Positions 15,804 through 25,536 of a stretch of 64,000 nucleotides of DNA are shown piece after piece. Position 1 is the first letter of the stretch, and each line of letters starts with the position of its first letter. The notes below the pieces were generated by a model. That model did not search any database, was not told where the DNA came from, and was given only the letters and a program-made list of their open reading frames with translations. Source of the stretch: Paraferrimonas haliotis (lineage in GTDB: Bacteria; Pseudomonadota; Gammaproteobacteria; Enterobacterales; Shewanellaceae). Made by a program: the position numbers and the translations under genes. Location: the NCBI RefSeq assembly GCF_002282895.1, contig NZ_NRRB01000002.1:248001-312000 (forward strand), in the 5' to 3' direction.

Positions 15804-17171
15804 CTAATCGGTAGAGCCTAACACAGCTCTTGCTTGGCTTAAATCGAATTGATCATCAACCTTTAAATAAGCCGCATTTTCTTCTAAAACTACGATGGCT
15901 TCAACCACCCCGTTAAGGCCGTTGAGCTCGGTTAACAGTGCCTGCGCCTGAGCTTTGTCAGTCACATTGGCGGTTAAGGTAAAGGTCTTTAACAGTTTAG
16001 GCGTTTGCATGCCCATGGTCAGCACTAACCAAACAATCAGTAACAGTGCTCCCCCAAAAAACACTCCGCTGGCTCCTACCATTTGGTAGGCTCCGCCGCC
16101 AAGCAAGCCCCCTAAAAACGCGCCCAAGAATTGGCTGGTCGAATACACTCCCATGGCCGAGCCTTTCTCGCCGGTTGGGCAAAACTTGGAAATTAAGCTG
16201 GGTAAGCTGGCTTCTAAGAAGTTAAAGCCAATAAAGAACATCAGCAACGCCGCCGCCAACGCCCACAAGCTATGAGGCAAATAGCCCATGAGCAACAAGG
16301 CCGCCACCATCATGGTCAGCGCAAACTGGAAGGTCGCTTTCATGGCGTTGCGCTTAACGCTGTAGATAATCAGCGGCACCATCAGCAAAAACGCTCCCAC
16401 AAAAGCTGGGAAATACAGCTGCCAATGGCGCTCTTTAGCCAACCCCGCATCCACCAAGTCCAGTGGCAGCGCCACAAACACCGCCGTCAGTACTAGGTGC
16501 AATATCAAAATGCCCACATCCAGGCGCAGCAACTGCGGGTCTTTTAGCATTTTCAGCAGGCGCGCCGGTGCCGGCGTAGTGTCGCCACTGGGTGCTTTGC
16601 CAATGGGACTTGGAATCAACAAGCCCACCACGGCTATGCCCACCAGCGCAAAGGCCGCCGTTAGGTAAAACAAGCCGCTCAAGCCCACCTGCGCCGCCAC
16701 GATAGGACCTATAATTAACGACAGCGCAAACGACAAGCCAATGCAAGCGCCAATAATGGCCATTACCTTAGTGCGTTGCTGGTCGCGGGTTAAATCCGCC
16801 GCTAACGCCAGAACCGCCGAGGCAATGGCGCCCATGCCTTGCATGGCTCGGCCTAACACCACGCCATAAATGGTATCGGCATTGGCAGCAATAATGCTGC
16901 CGAGCGCAAACACCGCCAGCCCCATTAGAATCACCGGCTTGCGGCCAATTTTGTCCGACAAAATGCCCATGGGAATTTGCAATAAGGCTTGGGTTAAGCC
17001 GTAAGCGCCAATGGCAATCCCTACCCACAAAGGCGAAATGCCTTCTAAATAGGTTCCGTACAGCGCGAACACAGGCAAAATCATAAATAAGCCCATCATT
17101 CGCAACCCAAAGACACTGGCTAGAGAAAACGCAACTTTGCGCTCCAGACCCGACAGTCCGTTCGCCGACAT
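15804..17171 (-). CDS. yajR: MFS transporter YajR-like with C-terminal YAM domain
   Basis: A 455-residue major facilitator with twelve predicted helices (about 15-390) and a soluble C-terminal ferredoxin-like domain (about 395-450, LTANVTDKAQAQALLTELNG). That extra domain and the length match E. coli YajR (454 residues), whose YAM domain follows helix 12. The motif A loop is present (GILSDKIGRKPVI). The substrate is unknown; drug export is usually assumed. It precedes ssb by 21 bp and is divergent from uvrA, an order common in Shewanella and relatives. Confidence 0.85.
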   Translation of the reverse strand: MSANGLSGLERKVAFSLASVFGLRMMGLFMILPVFALYGTYLEGISPLWVGIAIGAYGLTQALLQIPMGILSDKIGRKPVILMGLAVFALGSIIAANADTIYGVVLGRAMQGMGAIASAVLALAADLTRDQQRTKVMAIIGACIGLSFALSLIIGPIVAAQVGLSGLFYLTAAFALVGIAVVGLLIPSPIGKAPSGDTTPAPARLLKMLKDPQLLRLDVGILILHLVLTAVFVALPLDLVDAGLAKERHWQLYFPAFVGAFLLMVPLIIYSVKRNAMKATFQFALTMMVAALLLMGYLPHSLWALAAALLMFFIGFNFLEASLPSLISKFCPTGEKGSAMGVYSTSQFLGAFLGGLLGGGAYQMVGASGVFFGGALLLIVWLVLTMGMQTPKLLKTFTLTANVTDKAQAQALLTELNGLNGVVEAIVVLEENAAYLKVDDQFDLSQARAVLGSTD

Positions 17172-17327
17172 GAATTACTACCCCATAGAAAATTTGCATT
17201 GCTAGATTGAGCACAACCTAACAGGATTTTTATCGTTTGTATGTGGAAAGTTACCAGAATAATAGTGATCCAAAAAGCCAGTTCGTGCGATACTGAATGT
17301 TTTACGGTTTATTGCCTAAGCTCGTAG

Positions 17328-17391
17328 CATAAAAGATTCGAAACATAAAAGATTCGATGGATAAGAGGTTCGATGGATAAGATAGACGTAC
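17328..17391 (+). repeat. 16-bp tandem repeat spanning the uvrA start codon
   Basis: Four consecutive 16-base units start at 17328, 17344, 17360 and 17376: CATAAAAGATTCGAAA, CATAAAAGATTCGATG, GATAAGAGGTTCGATG and GATAAGATAGACGTAC. The first two differ at two positions. The last is the beginning of uvrA itself. The repeat duplicates the start-codon context, creating an upstream ATG at 17357 that opens a seven-codon frame (MDKRFDG) ending at 17380 across the real start at 17373. Confidence 0.8.
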
Positions 17392-20198
17392 GCGGTGCTC
17401 GCACCCACAACCTAAAGAACATAAATCTCACAATCCCCCGAGATAAGCTGATTGTGATTACCGGCCTATCTGGCTCCGGCAAAAGCTCGCTGGCGTTCGA
17501 CACTTTATACGCCGAAGGCCAGCGTCGCTATGTAGAGTCGTTATCCGCCTACGCTCGACAATTCTTAAGCCTAATGGAAAAGCCCGATGTGGATCACATT
17601 GAAGGCCTAAGCCCGGCCATTTCCATTGAGCAAAAGTCCACCAGCCATAACCCCCGCTCCACCGTGGGCACCATTACCGAAATTCACGACTATCTGCGTT
17701 TGCTGTTTGCCCGCGTGGGCGAGCCTCGTTGCCCGACCCATAAGCAACCGTTGGCGGCGCAAACCGTTAGCCAAATGGTGGACAAAGTGCTCGAGCTGCC
17801 CAATGAAAGCCGACAAATGCTGCTAGCGCCTGTGGTAAAAGCTCGCAAAGGTGAGCACGTCAAGCTGCTGGACAGCCTTTCGGCTCAAGGCTACATCCGC
17901 GCCCGCATCGACGGCGAAGTGTATGATCTCTCGGATCCACCGGAGCTCGACCTGCACGTGAAGCACACCATTGAAGTGGTGGTGGATCGCTTTAAAGTGC
18001 GCCCTAACATCAAACAACGCTTAGCCGAATCCATTGAAACGGCGCTTGAGCTTGCCGGCGGTGTGGTGCATGTGGTGGAAATGGGTGTAGAAGATGCCGA
18101 GCCATTGGTGTTCTCGGCCAATTTTGCCTGCCCGCATTGCGGATACTCCATGACCGAGCTCGAGCCAAGAATTTTCTCGTTCAACAACCCGGCTGGGGCC
18201 TGTCAAACCTGCGACGGTCTTGGTGTGCAGCAGTTTTTTGACGAACAACGGGTGGTCACCAACGACGAACTCAGCTTGGCCGGTGGTGCCATTCGCGGCT
18301 GGGATCGACGTAATTTTTACTATCATCAAATGTTGAGCTCGTTAGCCGAGCATTATAAATTTGACATTGAAGCGCCCTACTCGAGCCTGTCGGCCAAAGC
18401 TAAGAAGGTGATTCTTTACGGCAGCGGTCGCGACAAAATCAATTTCCGCTACATGAATGACCGCGGTGATGTGGTGACTCGCAATCACCCTTTCGAGGGC
18501 ATTCTTAACAACATGGAACGACGCTACCGTGAAACCGAGTCCAATTCGGTGCGGGAAGAGCTGATTAAGTATGTTTCCACTCAGTCCTGTAAAAGCTGTG
18601 GCGGCAGTCGTTTGCGTGAAGAGGCCCGCAACGTTTTTATTAACGATGTGAATTTACCCGACGTTAGTCAGTGGTCCATCGGTCAAGCGTTCGATTATTT
18701 CGAAGGCCTTGAGCTAACCGGTCAACGTGCCCAAATTGCCGCTAAAATTCTAAAAGAGATTGGCGATCGCTTAGGCTTCTTGGTGAACGTGGGTCTGAAT
18801 TACCTCACCCTTTCCCGCAGCGCCGAAACCTTATCGGGCGGCGAAGCGCAACGCATCCGCTTGGCATCGCAAATTGGTGCAGGCCTAGTAGGGGTTATGT
18901 ACGTGCTGGATGAGCCGTCTATTGGTTTGCATCAGCGCGACAACGAGCGCCTGCTCAAAACCTTGATTCACCTGCGGGATTTGGGCAATACCGTGCTGGT
19001 CGTAGAGCACGATGAAGACGCCATTCGTTTAGCGGATCACATCATTGATATTGGCCCAGGTGCCGGCGTTCATGGCGGCGAAGTAGTGGCCAGTGGCAGT
19101 CTTGACGATATTCTAAAAAGTAAGCAATCACTTACTGGCCAGTATTTGTCGGGCAAGAAATCCATTGCGGTACCAACTAAGCGTACCGCTAACGATCCTA
19201 AGCAGCAAATTCAGCTGTTCGGCGCCAGCGGTAACAACCTTAAGAACGTCGATTTATCCATTCCGGTGGGGCTGATGACCTGTGTTACCGGCGTGTCCGG
19301 CTCGGGCAAGTCCACCTTAATTAATGACACCTTCTATAAAATTGCCCACCGCGCCTTAAACAAAGCGGTGAACGATGAGCCGGCGCCTTATACCAAGGTC
19401 ACCGGCATGGAATTGTGCGACAAGGTGGTGGACATAGACCAAAGCCCCATTGGTCGCACACCGCGCTCGAATCCCGCCACTTACACCGGCATTTTTACAC
19501 CGATTCGGGAATTGTTTGCCGCCACCCAAGAAAGCCGCAGTCGCGGTTACAAACCGGGCCGCTTCTCGTTTAACGTAAAAGGCGGTCGTTGCGAGGCGTG
19601 TCAGGGCGATGGCGTGATTAAGGTCGAAATGCACTTTTTGCCCGACGTTTACGTGCCCTGCGATTCCTGTAAAGGCAAGCGCTATAACCGCGAAACCTTA
19701 GAGGTACTTTATAAAGGTAAGAGCATTCATCAGGTGTTAGACATGACGGTTGAAGAGGCCCGCAGCTTCTTTGATGCAGTACCCGCCATTGCCCGTAAAC
19801 TGCAAACCTTAATGGATGTGGGGTTGAGCTACATTCGCTTAGGACAAAGCGCCACCACTTTATCCGGCGGTGAAGCGCAGCGGGTTAAGCTGGCTAAAGA
19901 GCTGTCCAAGCGCGATACCGGCAAAACCTTGTACATTCTTGATGAGCCCACCACCGGCTTGCACTTTAAAGACATTCAAATGCTTTTAGACGTGCTGCAT
20001 CGTTTGCGGGATCACGGCAACACCATTGTTGTGATTGAGCATAACCTAGACGTCATTAAAACCGCCGACTGGATTGTGGACTTAGGCCCAGAAGGAGGCT
20101 CTGGCGGCGGCGAAATCTTAGTGACCGGCACTCCAGAGCAAGTGGCGCAGTGTAAAACCTCCTACACGGCGCAGTTCTTAAAGCCGCTGCTTAATTAA
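17373..20198 (+). CDS. uvrA: Excinuclease ABC subunit A
   Basis: A 941-residue UvrA, matching E. coli (940) in length and at the start ([17 protein letters not shown]). It has two ABC ATPase modules with Walker A motifs [13 protein letters not shown] (about 31) and [13 protein letters not shown] (about 640), ABC signatures [12 protein letters not shown] and [12 protein letters not shown], and zinc modules (CPHCGYSM and [16 protein letters not shown] and CDSCKGKR). It scans DNA for lesions with UvrB in nucleotide excision repair. The start is the third ATG-containing repeat unit and no good Shine-Dalgarno is visible apart from AAGAGG at 17363. No clear LexA box was found upstream. Confidence 0.97.
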   Translation: MDKIDVRGARTHNLKNINLTIPRDKLIVITGLSGSGKSSLAFDTLYAEGQRRYVESLSAYARQFLSLMEKPDVDHIEGLSPAISIEQKSTSHNPRSTVGTITEIHDYLRLLFARVGEPRCPTHKQPLAAQTVSQMVDKVLELPNESRQMLLAPVVKARKGEHVKLLDSLSAQGYIRARIDGEVYDLSDPPELDLHVKHTIEVVVDRFKVRPNIKQRLAESIETALELAGGVVHVVEMGVEDAEPLVFSANFACPHCGYSMTELEPRIFSFNNPAGACQTCDGLGVQQFFDEQRVVTNDELSLAGGAIRGWDRRNFYYHQMLSSLAEHYKFDIEAPYSSLSAKAKKVILYGSGRDKINFRYMNDRGDVVTRNHPFEGILNNMERRYRETESNSVREELIKYVSTQSCKSCGGSRLREEARNVFINDVNLPDVSQWSIGQAFDYFEGLELTGQRAQIAAKILKEIGDRLGFLVNVGLNYLTLSRSAETLSGGEAQRIRLASQIGAGLVGVMYVLDEPSIGLHQRDNERLLKTLIHLRDLGNTVLVVEHDEDAIRLADHIIDIGPGAGVHGGEVVASGSLDDILKSKQSLTGQYLSGKKSIAVPTKRTANDPKQQIQLFGASGNNLKNVDLSIPVGLMTCVTGVSGSGKSTLINDTFYKIAHRALNKAVNDEPAPYTKVTGMELCDKVVDIDQSPIGRTPRSNPATYTGIFTPIRELFAATQESRSRGYKPGRFSFNVKGGRCEACQGDGVIKVEMHFLPDVYVPCDSCKGKRYNRETLEVLYKGKSIHQVLDMTVEEARSFFDAVPAIARKLQTLMDVGLSYIRLGQSATTLSGGEAQRVKLAKELSKRDTGKTLYILDEPTTGLHFKDIQMLLDVLHRLRDHGNTIVVIEHNLDVIKTADWIVDLGPEGGSGGGEILVTGTPEQVAQCKTSYTAQFLKPLLN

Positions 20199-20216
20199 CG
20201 CCAGTCGAAAAAAACG

Positions 20217-20248
20217 AATAGCCAGCACTTTAGCTGGCTATTTTTTTT
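20217..20248 (+). terminator. uvrA terminator
   Basis: AATAGCCAGC (20217-20226) pairs with GCTGGCTATT (20233-20242) around a six-base loop, followed by a run of eight T. This is a classic intrinsic terminator after the uvrA stop. Confidence 0.92.
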
Positions 20249-20364
20249 ACCGTTTTACCCCCACTTTAAAAAACCCCTCAAACTGTGCAGGTTTAACTAT
20301 ACTTACTAGCCTTAACGAGTCACAACTCATTCCGAAAGCTCAGTTACGAGCGAAGGAGCACAAT

Positions 20365-22002
20365 ATGACACAACAACAACGACATGGTTCTCAAGTGTTC
20401 GCTGCCTTGGTAGCGTTGAGTTTTTGCATCACGCTTTTTAGTAAACCCGCGAACGCCGACGGTAACGAACGTCTGCAAGTTCCCGATGACCCCGACATTC
20501 AAGCCGCGCTGGCGGCCGGTAACAAAATTCGCATTGCTGGTACCGGTTTGCACTCAGATACCTACCCCGGCAGTGAAGGCACCATTGAGATTATGCTTAA
20601 CCAAGGTGAAACCGTAGAGCGAGTTTTACTGTATTGGCAAGGCTTTACCTGCTACGAGGGTAACGCCACCCCGGAGTATGACTACAGCATTAATGTGCGA
20701 AAAGAAGGGCAGGCGGTTGCCACCGAGTACACCACTGACCGTCCCATTGGCGAGCATGTTGCTGACGACAGTGGTGCCGACGTCACCCCAGTTCGTTCCT
20801 TTTATAATGGCTACAGTGCCGTTATGCGTTATGACTTAACAGATGAGAATCTAATTACCCAAGGTAATAACGTCATTCATTTAAGCGGACTTGATGACTT
20901 TAGGATCCGCTGGAACGCCGATGATCCGGTTAAATGTTATGGCGATGATGGTCGCAACGGCGCCGGTATATTGCTTATCTACAGCGATGGCAGCGATTCC
21001 AACGTACAACTGGTGGATGGCCACGACGCTGCGTGGTGGCAGCGTGGCGGCTCGCTCGGGCGAACCGTTCCCGTTCGCTATGACTTCACTGCCAGTAATA
21101 ACGATCGCTACGCCGATCTTTCTATGTTCATTTCCAGCGTTGAAGGCAGTCAAAGTGGTTCTGATAGACCGTCAGTGATAGCTATTAAAGTCGGTGATGA
21201 CCCAGCAGACGCCATTTACGACGTCGACATTTTACAAAGCAACAAAGGCCTAGAGTGGGATGATTACATTAAGAGTGTTCGCATTCCTGCAGGCGTTTCA
21301 TACATCGAAGTAGAAATTGAATCGGCTACCATGCCCGCAGGCGACTATTCTTCCAACGATGACGCTCTGCCCGACCCGGCCTCGTTTGTATGGATAGCTT
21401 CTGGCTTGTCGACGCCGCAAGACTCTATTGAAGTGTGCGAATGTCGCCCTAAAGCACTTACTTTCCGCTACGTGGGCGGCAGTTGCGACGCATCGCAACA
21501 TCATCAAGATGATAAGTTTAGCTGTGACGGCATGGTCCCTAACGGCAGTAACATCGAGGTAATGGCCTTCAGTTCTCGAGGTAAAAGCGGTAAGGCGGGT
21601 AAAAGCGAAACGGAAATGGAGATTCTCAACGCTTCGGTAAATCCTGGTGGCTACTTCACCATTAATGCCACCGAAAAAGGCCGTTTGCCCGCGCAAGCTG
21701 AAATTAAGCTGGTAAGTGGTGACTATGAGCAGCTGCTGGATATTCATGTTTCTTGCTCTGTGCCACTCGCCCTTGGTGACCAGTTTGGTGCGGTGGTATT
21801 AGACAGCTTTGTTGCTGGAGATCAATGCGGTGGTGGTAACAAGTGTAAAAAGCACGATCACAAACACAAACAGCCTAAGAAGCCCAAAGGCAAGAGTGAA
21901 AAAGGCAAGAAAGGCAAAAAAGGCAAAAAGCCTCACGACCACAAGCATGAACATAAGCACAAGCATGAGCACGGGCCGAAAAAGCAGGGCGGTAAAAAGT
22001 AA
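20365..22002 (+). CDS. Secreted protein with Lys/His-rich C-terminal tail, unknown function
   Basis: A 545-residue exported protein. A signal peptide ends near KPANA-DG (about 31), and an AAGGAG ribosome site (20353) supports the start. The body is beta-rich with several Cys and Asp/Asn-rich loops (YWQGFTCYEGN, VKCYGDDGRNGAGILLIYSD), resembling surface beta-sandwich proteins of the DUF3344 kind. Residues 493-545 form a low-complexity tail with 23 Lys and 10 His, including KGKKGKKGKK and HKHEHKHKHEH. Such a tail could bind metal ions or anionic surfaces. The gene stands alone between two terminator-bounded units. No enzyme motif is seen. Confidence 0.8.
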   Translation: MTQQQRHGSQVFAALVALSFCITLFSKPANADGNERLQVPDDPDIQAALAAGNKIRIAGTGLHSDTYPGSEGTIEIMLNQGETVERVLLYWQGFTCYEGNATPEYDYSINVRKEGQAVATEYTTDRPIGEHVADDSGADVTPVRSFYNGYSAVMRYDLTDENLITQGNNVIHLSGLDDFRIRWNADDPVKCYGDDGRNGAGILLIYSDGSDSNVQLVDGHDAAWWQRGGSLGRTVPVRYDFTASNNDRYADLSMFISSVEGSQSGSDRPSVIAIKVGDDPADAIYDVDILQSNKGLEWDDYIKSVRIPAGVSYIEVEIESATMPAGDYSSNDDALPDPASFVWIASGLSTPQDSIEVCECRPKALTFRYVGGSCDASQHHQDDKFSCDGMVPNGSNIEVMAFSSRGKSGKAGKSETEMEILNASVNPGGYFTINATEKGRLPAQAEIKLVSGDYEQLLDIHVSCSVPLALGDQFGAVVLDSFVAGDQCGGGNKCKKHDHKHKQPKKPKGKSEKGKKGKKGKKPHDHKHEHKHKHEHGPKKQGGKK

Positions 22003-22024
22003 CCCGCCCGCAATGATAAGGCGA

Positions 22025-24406
22025 TTAAGGCGCGCTTGGGATTAACTGCAGCTGCCAGCGGCTTTCACCCGCCAATAGCGGTGAGGCGCGCCCTTGCACC
22101 CAATCTTGGTGTCCTTTCAAGTAATACGGCGATAACGGATGCCCTGCTTGGCCACCGGGCATATGAAAAATGCCTTCGTGCTCTCTGCCGGGCGTTACAA
22201 TTAGCCGTTGCGACGCACCAAAGCGACGGCCTTGCACTCTAGGCATGTCGGAATCACCCGCCATGGTTTGCGAAGGTGCGGCTACCAAGCGTCGCAGAGG
22301 CTCTGGTGCCCAGCTTGGAATAACGCTGGCCATGGGGTGCTCAACCGCTAAGCGGTTATGCTCGCCCCAGGTCGCCGCCTGCAAATGGCCGTGTTGCTCA
22401 ATGAGATCCGCCGCCGCTTCATCAAGAATGGCCAGCATCCACTCATCCCATGAGGCAAACTCCTGGGGAAGCCAATTGCTAGGTTTATGATTGGCCAACT
22501 GCCACATGGCTTGCTCTTTTTGGCGAAGTCGGTTCAATACGCCATCGTCTAAGGTTAACTGATGCTGGACAGCGAGCCAGTCTTGCACCGACTGGTATAA
22601 AGTTTGTCGATAACGACGATGAAATTGGCGCACCAAGGTATAGGCTGAATCGTAGCGTTTGGCGCGACCGGTCCAATCGTCCAACATCAACAGCACGGTG
22701 GCCTGTTGGTTGGTCAACGAATCCTGTTTTTTTAGCAATATGGTTAAGTAGTTTTTCCAGCGCTCTAAAAATAAAGCGCGATCATCTAAGGCGATGGCCA
22801 ACAGCTCGGCTTCCGTGAATTGGTCTTTACTGTCTAATATCTTTTGAATTTGCTTACCACGGGCGCCGTTTGCATAACCGCCATCACCAATCATTTCATA
22901 GCCCAATCCACCTATCATGCGGGCGTTAGCGGTCCACAGCTTGCTGGATTTAGGACTGAGCTTCTTTGGATAATCTTGCGGCGACAGCCAGCCAAGCCAT
23001 AGTTTATCGGCTTGCTGCCAAGGTACCGTCATACTCGTGTCCTGAGAACTTCGAATCGGCATCTTTCCAGCAATGGTCCAGCCAATGTCACCTTGATTGT
23101 CGGCAATCAAACAATTTAACGGCGGAACCCCTGACACCTGACACACGTTAATGGCATCGCTTAATGATGAAGCGGCGTCCATTTGTGCTAATTCAAGATT
23201 GAGCGACTCTTCATAGTGCGCCAGCCAGTGCAACGCGCTTTTGCTGCCATCGGCATTGTCGACAATAGGTCCCCAGTGCGTTTTTTGCACCACAAAGCTC
23301 ACCGGCTTTTTGCCTTTGACTTGAATTTCACTCTGAACCAGCTCAACGGCTTTAGGGCCTTCAAGCGTAGAATAGTAGCCATCGTTAATATCCAACTGAA
23401 TGCGGTCATGCCAGTCGCCATAAGCATTAGTGAATCCCCAAGCCACTTGGCCATTACTGCCCACCACCACCGCCGGCACACCCGGGAAAGTGGCGCCCAC
23501 CATCATTCGCGGCGCTTGTAAACGGTTGTAGTTAAGTTGCGCTCGAAACCAGGTATTAGGCAAGCGCAGCCCTAGGTGCATGTCATTGGCCAACATGGCT
23601 GCACCGGATTGTGTATGAGCGCCCGATACCGCCCAACTGTTACTGCCTACCTCATCTTGCTGAGGTAAATAAGCTAACCCCGCTGCAGCAACCGATTGCG
23701 ACAAATCAATCACATCATCGCCTGGTACGGTTGCCGATGAAAAGCTGCTGCCATCCAATGCACTGTCCCAATCGGTGCCTTTAGGTGATAAGTAATTTAG
23801 CAACGTTGCCGATCCATAGTTAGCCAATAAACTGCGGCTATCGTCGTAATTGGCGCGCTCGTCGTTAAGATCAAAAAACATGGCGTACACCACTAGCAAA
23901 CTGTCTTTAGCTTGCCAAGGTTGCGGCTCTGTGCCCAATAACCAATATTCAAACGGCTTACTCTTTAACGTTTGCAGGCCTTTGTTGACCCCTGCAACGT
24001 AAGCCGACAGCATGCGTTGATGGTCTGTAGGCAAACTGGCTAAACGGCGCTGCGCCACCGTTTCTAGCAAATGAATTCGGCGAGATTTATCGTATTCAAG
24101 GGCTCGCTCCCCAAACAGCTCAGACAAGCGACCACTGGCGCTGCGACGAGACAAGTCCATTTGGAAAAAGCGCTCTTGGGCATGCACAAACCCTAACGCA
24201 GCCATGGCATCATCACGATTTTTAGCATCTATATTGACCAAGCCATTTTCGTCTCGACTAATGGAAACCGGTTGCGACAGTGCGTCGAAGCTAAGGTTAC
24301 CTGATAAGGTGGGTAAACTGCTCGACAACAGTCGATAGGCAATGGCGGTGGCTACTAACAGCGCAACCATTGCTGCGGCCAATAAAATTTTTATTCCCTT
24401 TTTCAT
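22025..24406 (-). CDS. Penicillin acylase family hydrolase
   Basis: A 793-residue Ntn-hydrolase. A membrane-spanning or uncleaved signal segment (about 5-27) precedes an alpha chain of about 225 residues. Cleavage is expected before Ser255 in GSNSWAVSG, which becomes the nucleophile at the beta-chain N-terminus. The beta chain follows with NDMHLGLRLPNTWF and GFTNAYGDWHDR. Family members cleave amides such as acyl-homoserine lactones or penicillins; the substrate here cannot be told. It lies convergent to the Lys/His-tail gene (22 bp between stops) and divergent from the M28 peptidase gene. Confidence 0.9.
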   Translation of the reverse strand: MKKGIKILLAAAMVALLVATAIAYRLLSSSLPTLSGNLSFDALSQPVSISRDENGLVNIDAKNRDDAMAALGFVHAQERFFQMDLSRRSASGRLSELFGERALEYDKSRRIHLLETVAQRRLASLPTDHQRMLSAYVAGVNKGLQTLKSKPFEYWLLGTEPQPWQAKDSLLVVYAMFFDLNDERANYDDSRSLLANYGSATLLNYLSPKGTDWDSALDGSSFSSATVPGDDVIDLSQSVAAAGLAYLPQQDEVGSNSWAVSGAHTQSGAAMLANDMHLGLRLPNTWFRAQLNYNRLQAPRMMVGATFPGVPAVVVGSNGQVAWGFTNAYGDWHDRIQLDINDGYYSTLEGPKAVELVQSEIQVKGKKPVSFVVQKTHWGPIVDNADGSKSALHWLAHYEESLNLELAQMDAASSLSDAINVCQVSGVPPLNCLIADNQGDIGWTIAGKMPIRSSQDTSMTVPWQQADKLWLGWLSPQDYPKKLSPKSSKLWTANARMIGGLGYEMIGDGGYANGARGKQIQKILDSKDQFTEAELLAIALDDRALFLERWKNYLTILLKKQDSLTNQQATVLLMLDDWTGRAKRYDSAYTLVRQFHRRYRQTLYQSVQDWLAVQHQLTLDDGVLNRLRQKEQAMWQLANHKPSNWLPQEFASWDEWMLAILDEAAADLIEQHGHLQAATWGEHNRLAVEHPMASVIPSWAPEPLRRLVAAPSQTMAGDSDMPRVQGRRFGASQRLIVTPGREHEGIFHMPGGQAGHPLSPYYLKGHQDWVQGRASPLLAGESRWQLQLIPSAP

Positions 24407-24483
24407 AGTCGCGTCCGTGTAGTTACCGGTGAAAATTCAGGCTATGCTACTGAGTGTAACCTTTTCATTGAGAATATTTAACC

Positions 24484-25407
24484 GTGCTGAAACAAGTGAC
24501 ACTTTGGGCCTTAATAATAGGGCTGGTCAGTTTGAGCGGCTGCGCTCACAACAACTGCCAATTGGCGGCGGTTCCGGCTTGGTTAGACACTCAGCAACTA
24601 TTGGAAGATGCCACCCAATTGAGCGACATAGAGATGTCGGGACGCGAACCCGATACCGACGGTTCTCACAAAGCGGCTGGTTACATTGAAAAGCGCTTAA
24701 AACAAACCGGTGTTGAGCCATGGCTAGGCAGTTATCGCCAACCCTTTATTGAATCAGGCCCGTTTGTTGATAAAACCCTACAAAACCTCGTTGGCTATTT
24801 GCCCGCCACCGAAACAACCAGCCGCTATGTGGTCGTAATAGCTCATTACGATCATTTAGGTCAGCGCGGTTTCAAGACGTTTTATGGCGCCGATGATAAC
24901 GCCTCGGGTGTCGCCGCTATGTTGGCACTTGCTGAGCAAGCGGCACAAACTCCAAAGCGCAGCCGCCATCTGATTTTTGTTGCCAGCGACGGTGAAGAAA
25001 GCGGTCTTCTTGGGGCTAAGCATTTCGCTCAAACAACCCAAGACTTAAGCATTGATTTAGTGCTTAATCTCGACATGCTTGGACGCAATGACGGCTATCG
25101 TAAACTGGTAGTGAGCCCATCAAACCACCCTCAGGTGAAGCAACAATTACAGCAACTGCAAGCTCGCTCTTACGGCTGTTATCGCATTGGGCACCCGCAA
25201 GATAGACGCCAACTGCAACGCATCGATTACAGTCGCTCTTCTGATCAACACGCGTTTAAGCCCTACAATCGACCTTGGATATTCGTGGGTGGTAACCAGC
25301 ATTCCGACTGGCACACTCAATACGATACGGTTGAGCGTTTCAATTTGGACTACTTCAACTTAGCCACCGCCACCAGCTGGCAACTACTAAACTTATGGTT
25401 AGACTGA
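24484..25407 (+). CDS. M28 family zinc peptidase, lipoprotein
   Basis: A 307-residue peptidase with a GTG start and a lipobox (LSGC at about 18-21), so probably lipid-anchored in the periplasm. The M28 co-catalytic zinc site is complete: IAHYDHLG (His), GADDNASG (bridging Asp), DGEESGLLG (catalytic Glu and ligand Glu), NLDMLGR (Asp) and the later histidine in SDQHAF or SDWH. Such enzymes are aminopeptidases acting on peptides in the envelope. The gene is divergent from the acylase gene with 77 bp between start codons. Confidence 0.9.
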   Translation: MLKQVTLWALIIGLVSLSGCAHNNCQLAAVPAWLDTQQLLEDATQLSDIEMSGREPDTDGSHKAAGYIEKRLKQTGVEPWLGSYRQPFIESGPFVDKTLQNLVGYLPATETTSRYVVVIAHYDHLGQRGFKTFYGADDNASGVAAMLALAEQAAQTPKRSRHLIFVASDGEESGLLGAKHFAQTTQDLSIDLVLNLDMLGRNDGYRKLVVSPSNHPQVKQQLQQLQARSYGCYRIGHPQDRRQLQRIDYSRSSDQHAFKPYNRPWIFVGGNQHSDWHTQYDTVERFNLDYFNLATATSWQLLNLWLD

Positions 25408-25438
25408 AGAAATCCAACACAACGGGTTATTGTTCTGC

Positions 25439-25536
25439 TATACTGTCCGGCTTTACTGCGGAGGATCGACAAGGGGTTGGTTTTTCCGCCCACCCGTGCA
25501 GCACTTATAGGTGCTATTAAAAGGCGATAAAATTTA
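25439..25536 (+). promoter_or_regulatory. csdA leader with small hairpin
   Basis: A TATACT -10-like hexamer at about 25439 lies roughly 95 bp before the csdA start, giving an untranslated leader. Near its end AGCAC-N6-GTGCT forms a short hairpin (about 25500-25515). Long structured leaders are typical of cold-induced genes including csdA, so cold regulation is plausible but not shown. Confidence 0.35.

Noticed and set aside
17172-17356. LexA box between yajR and uvrA
   Set aside because: Only a half-site (CTG at about 17294) with no matching CAG at the right spacing; SOS control is not supported.
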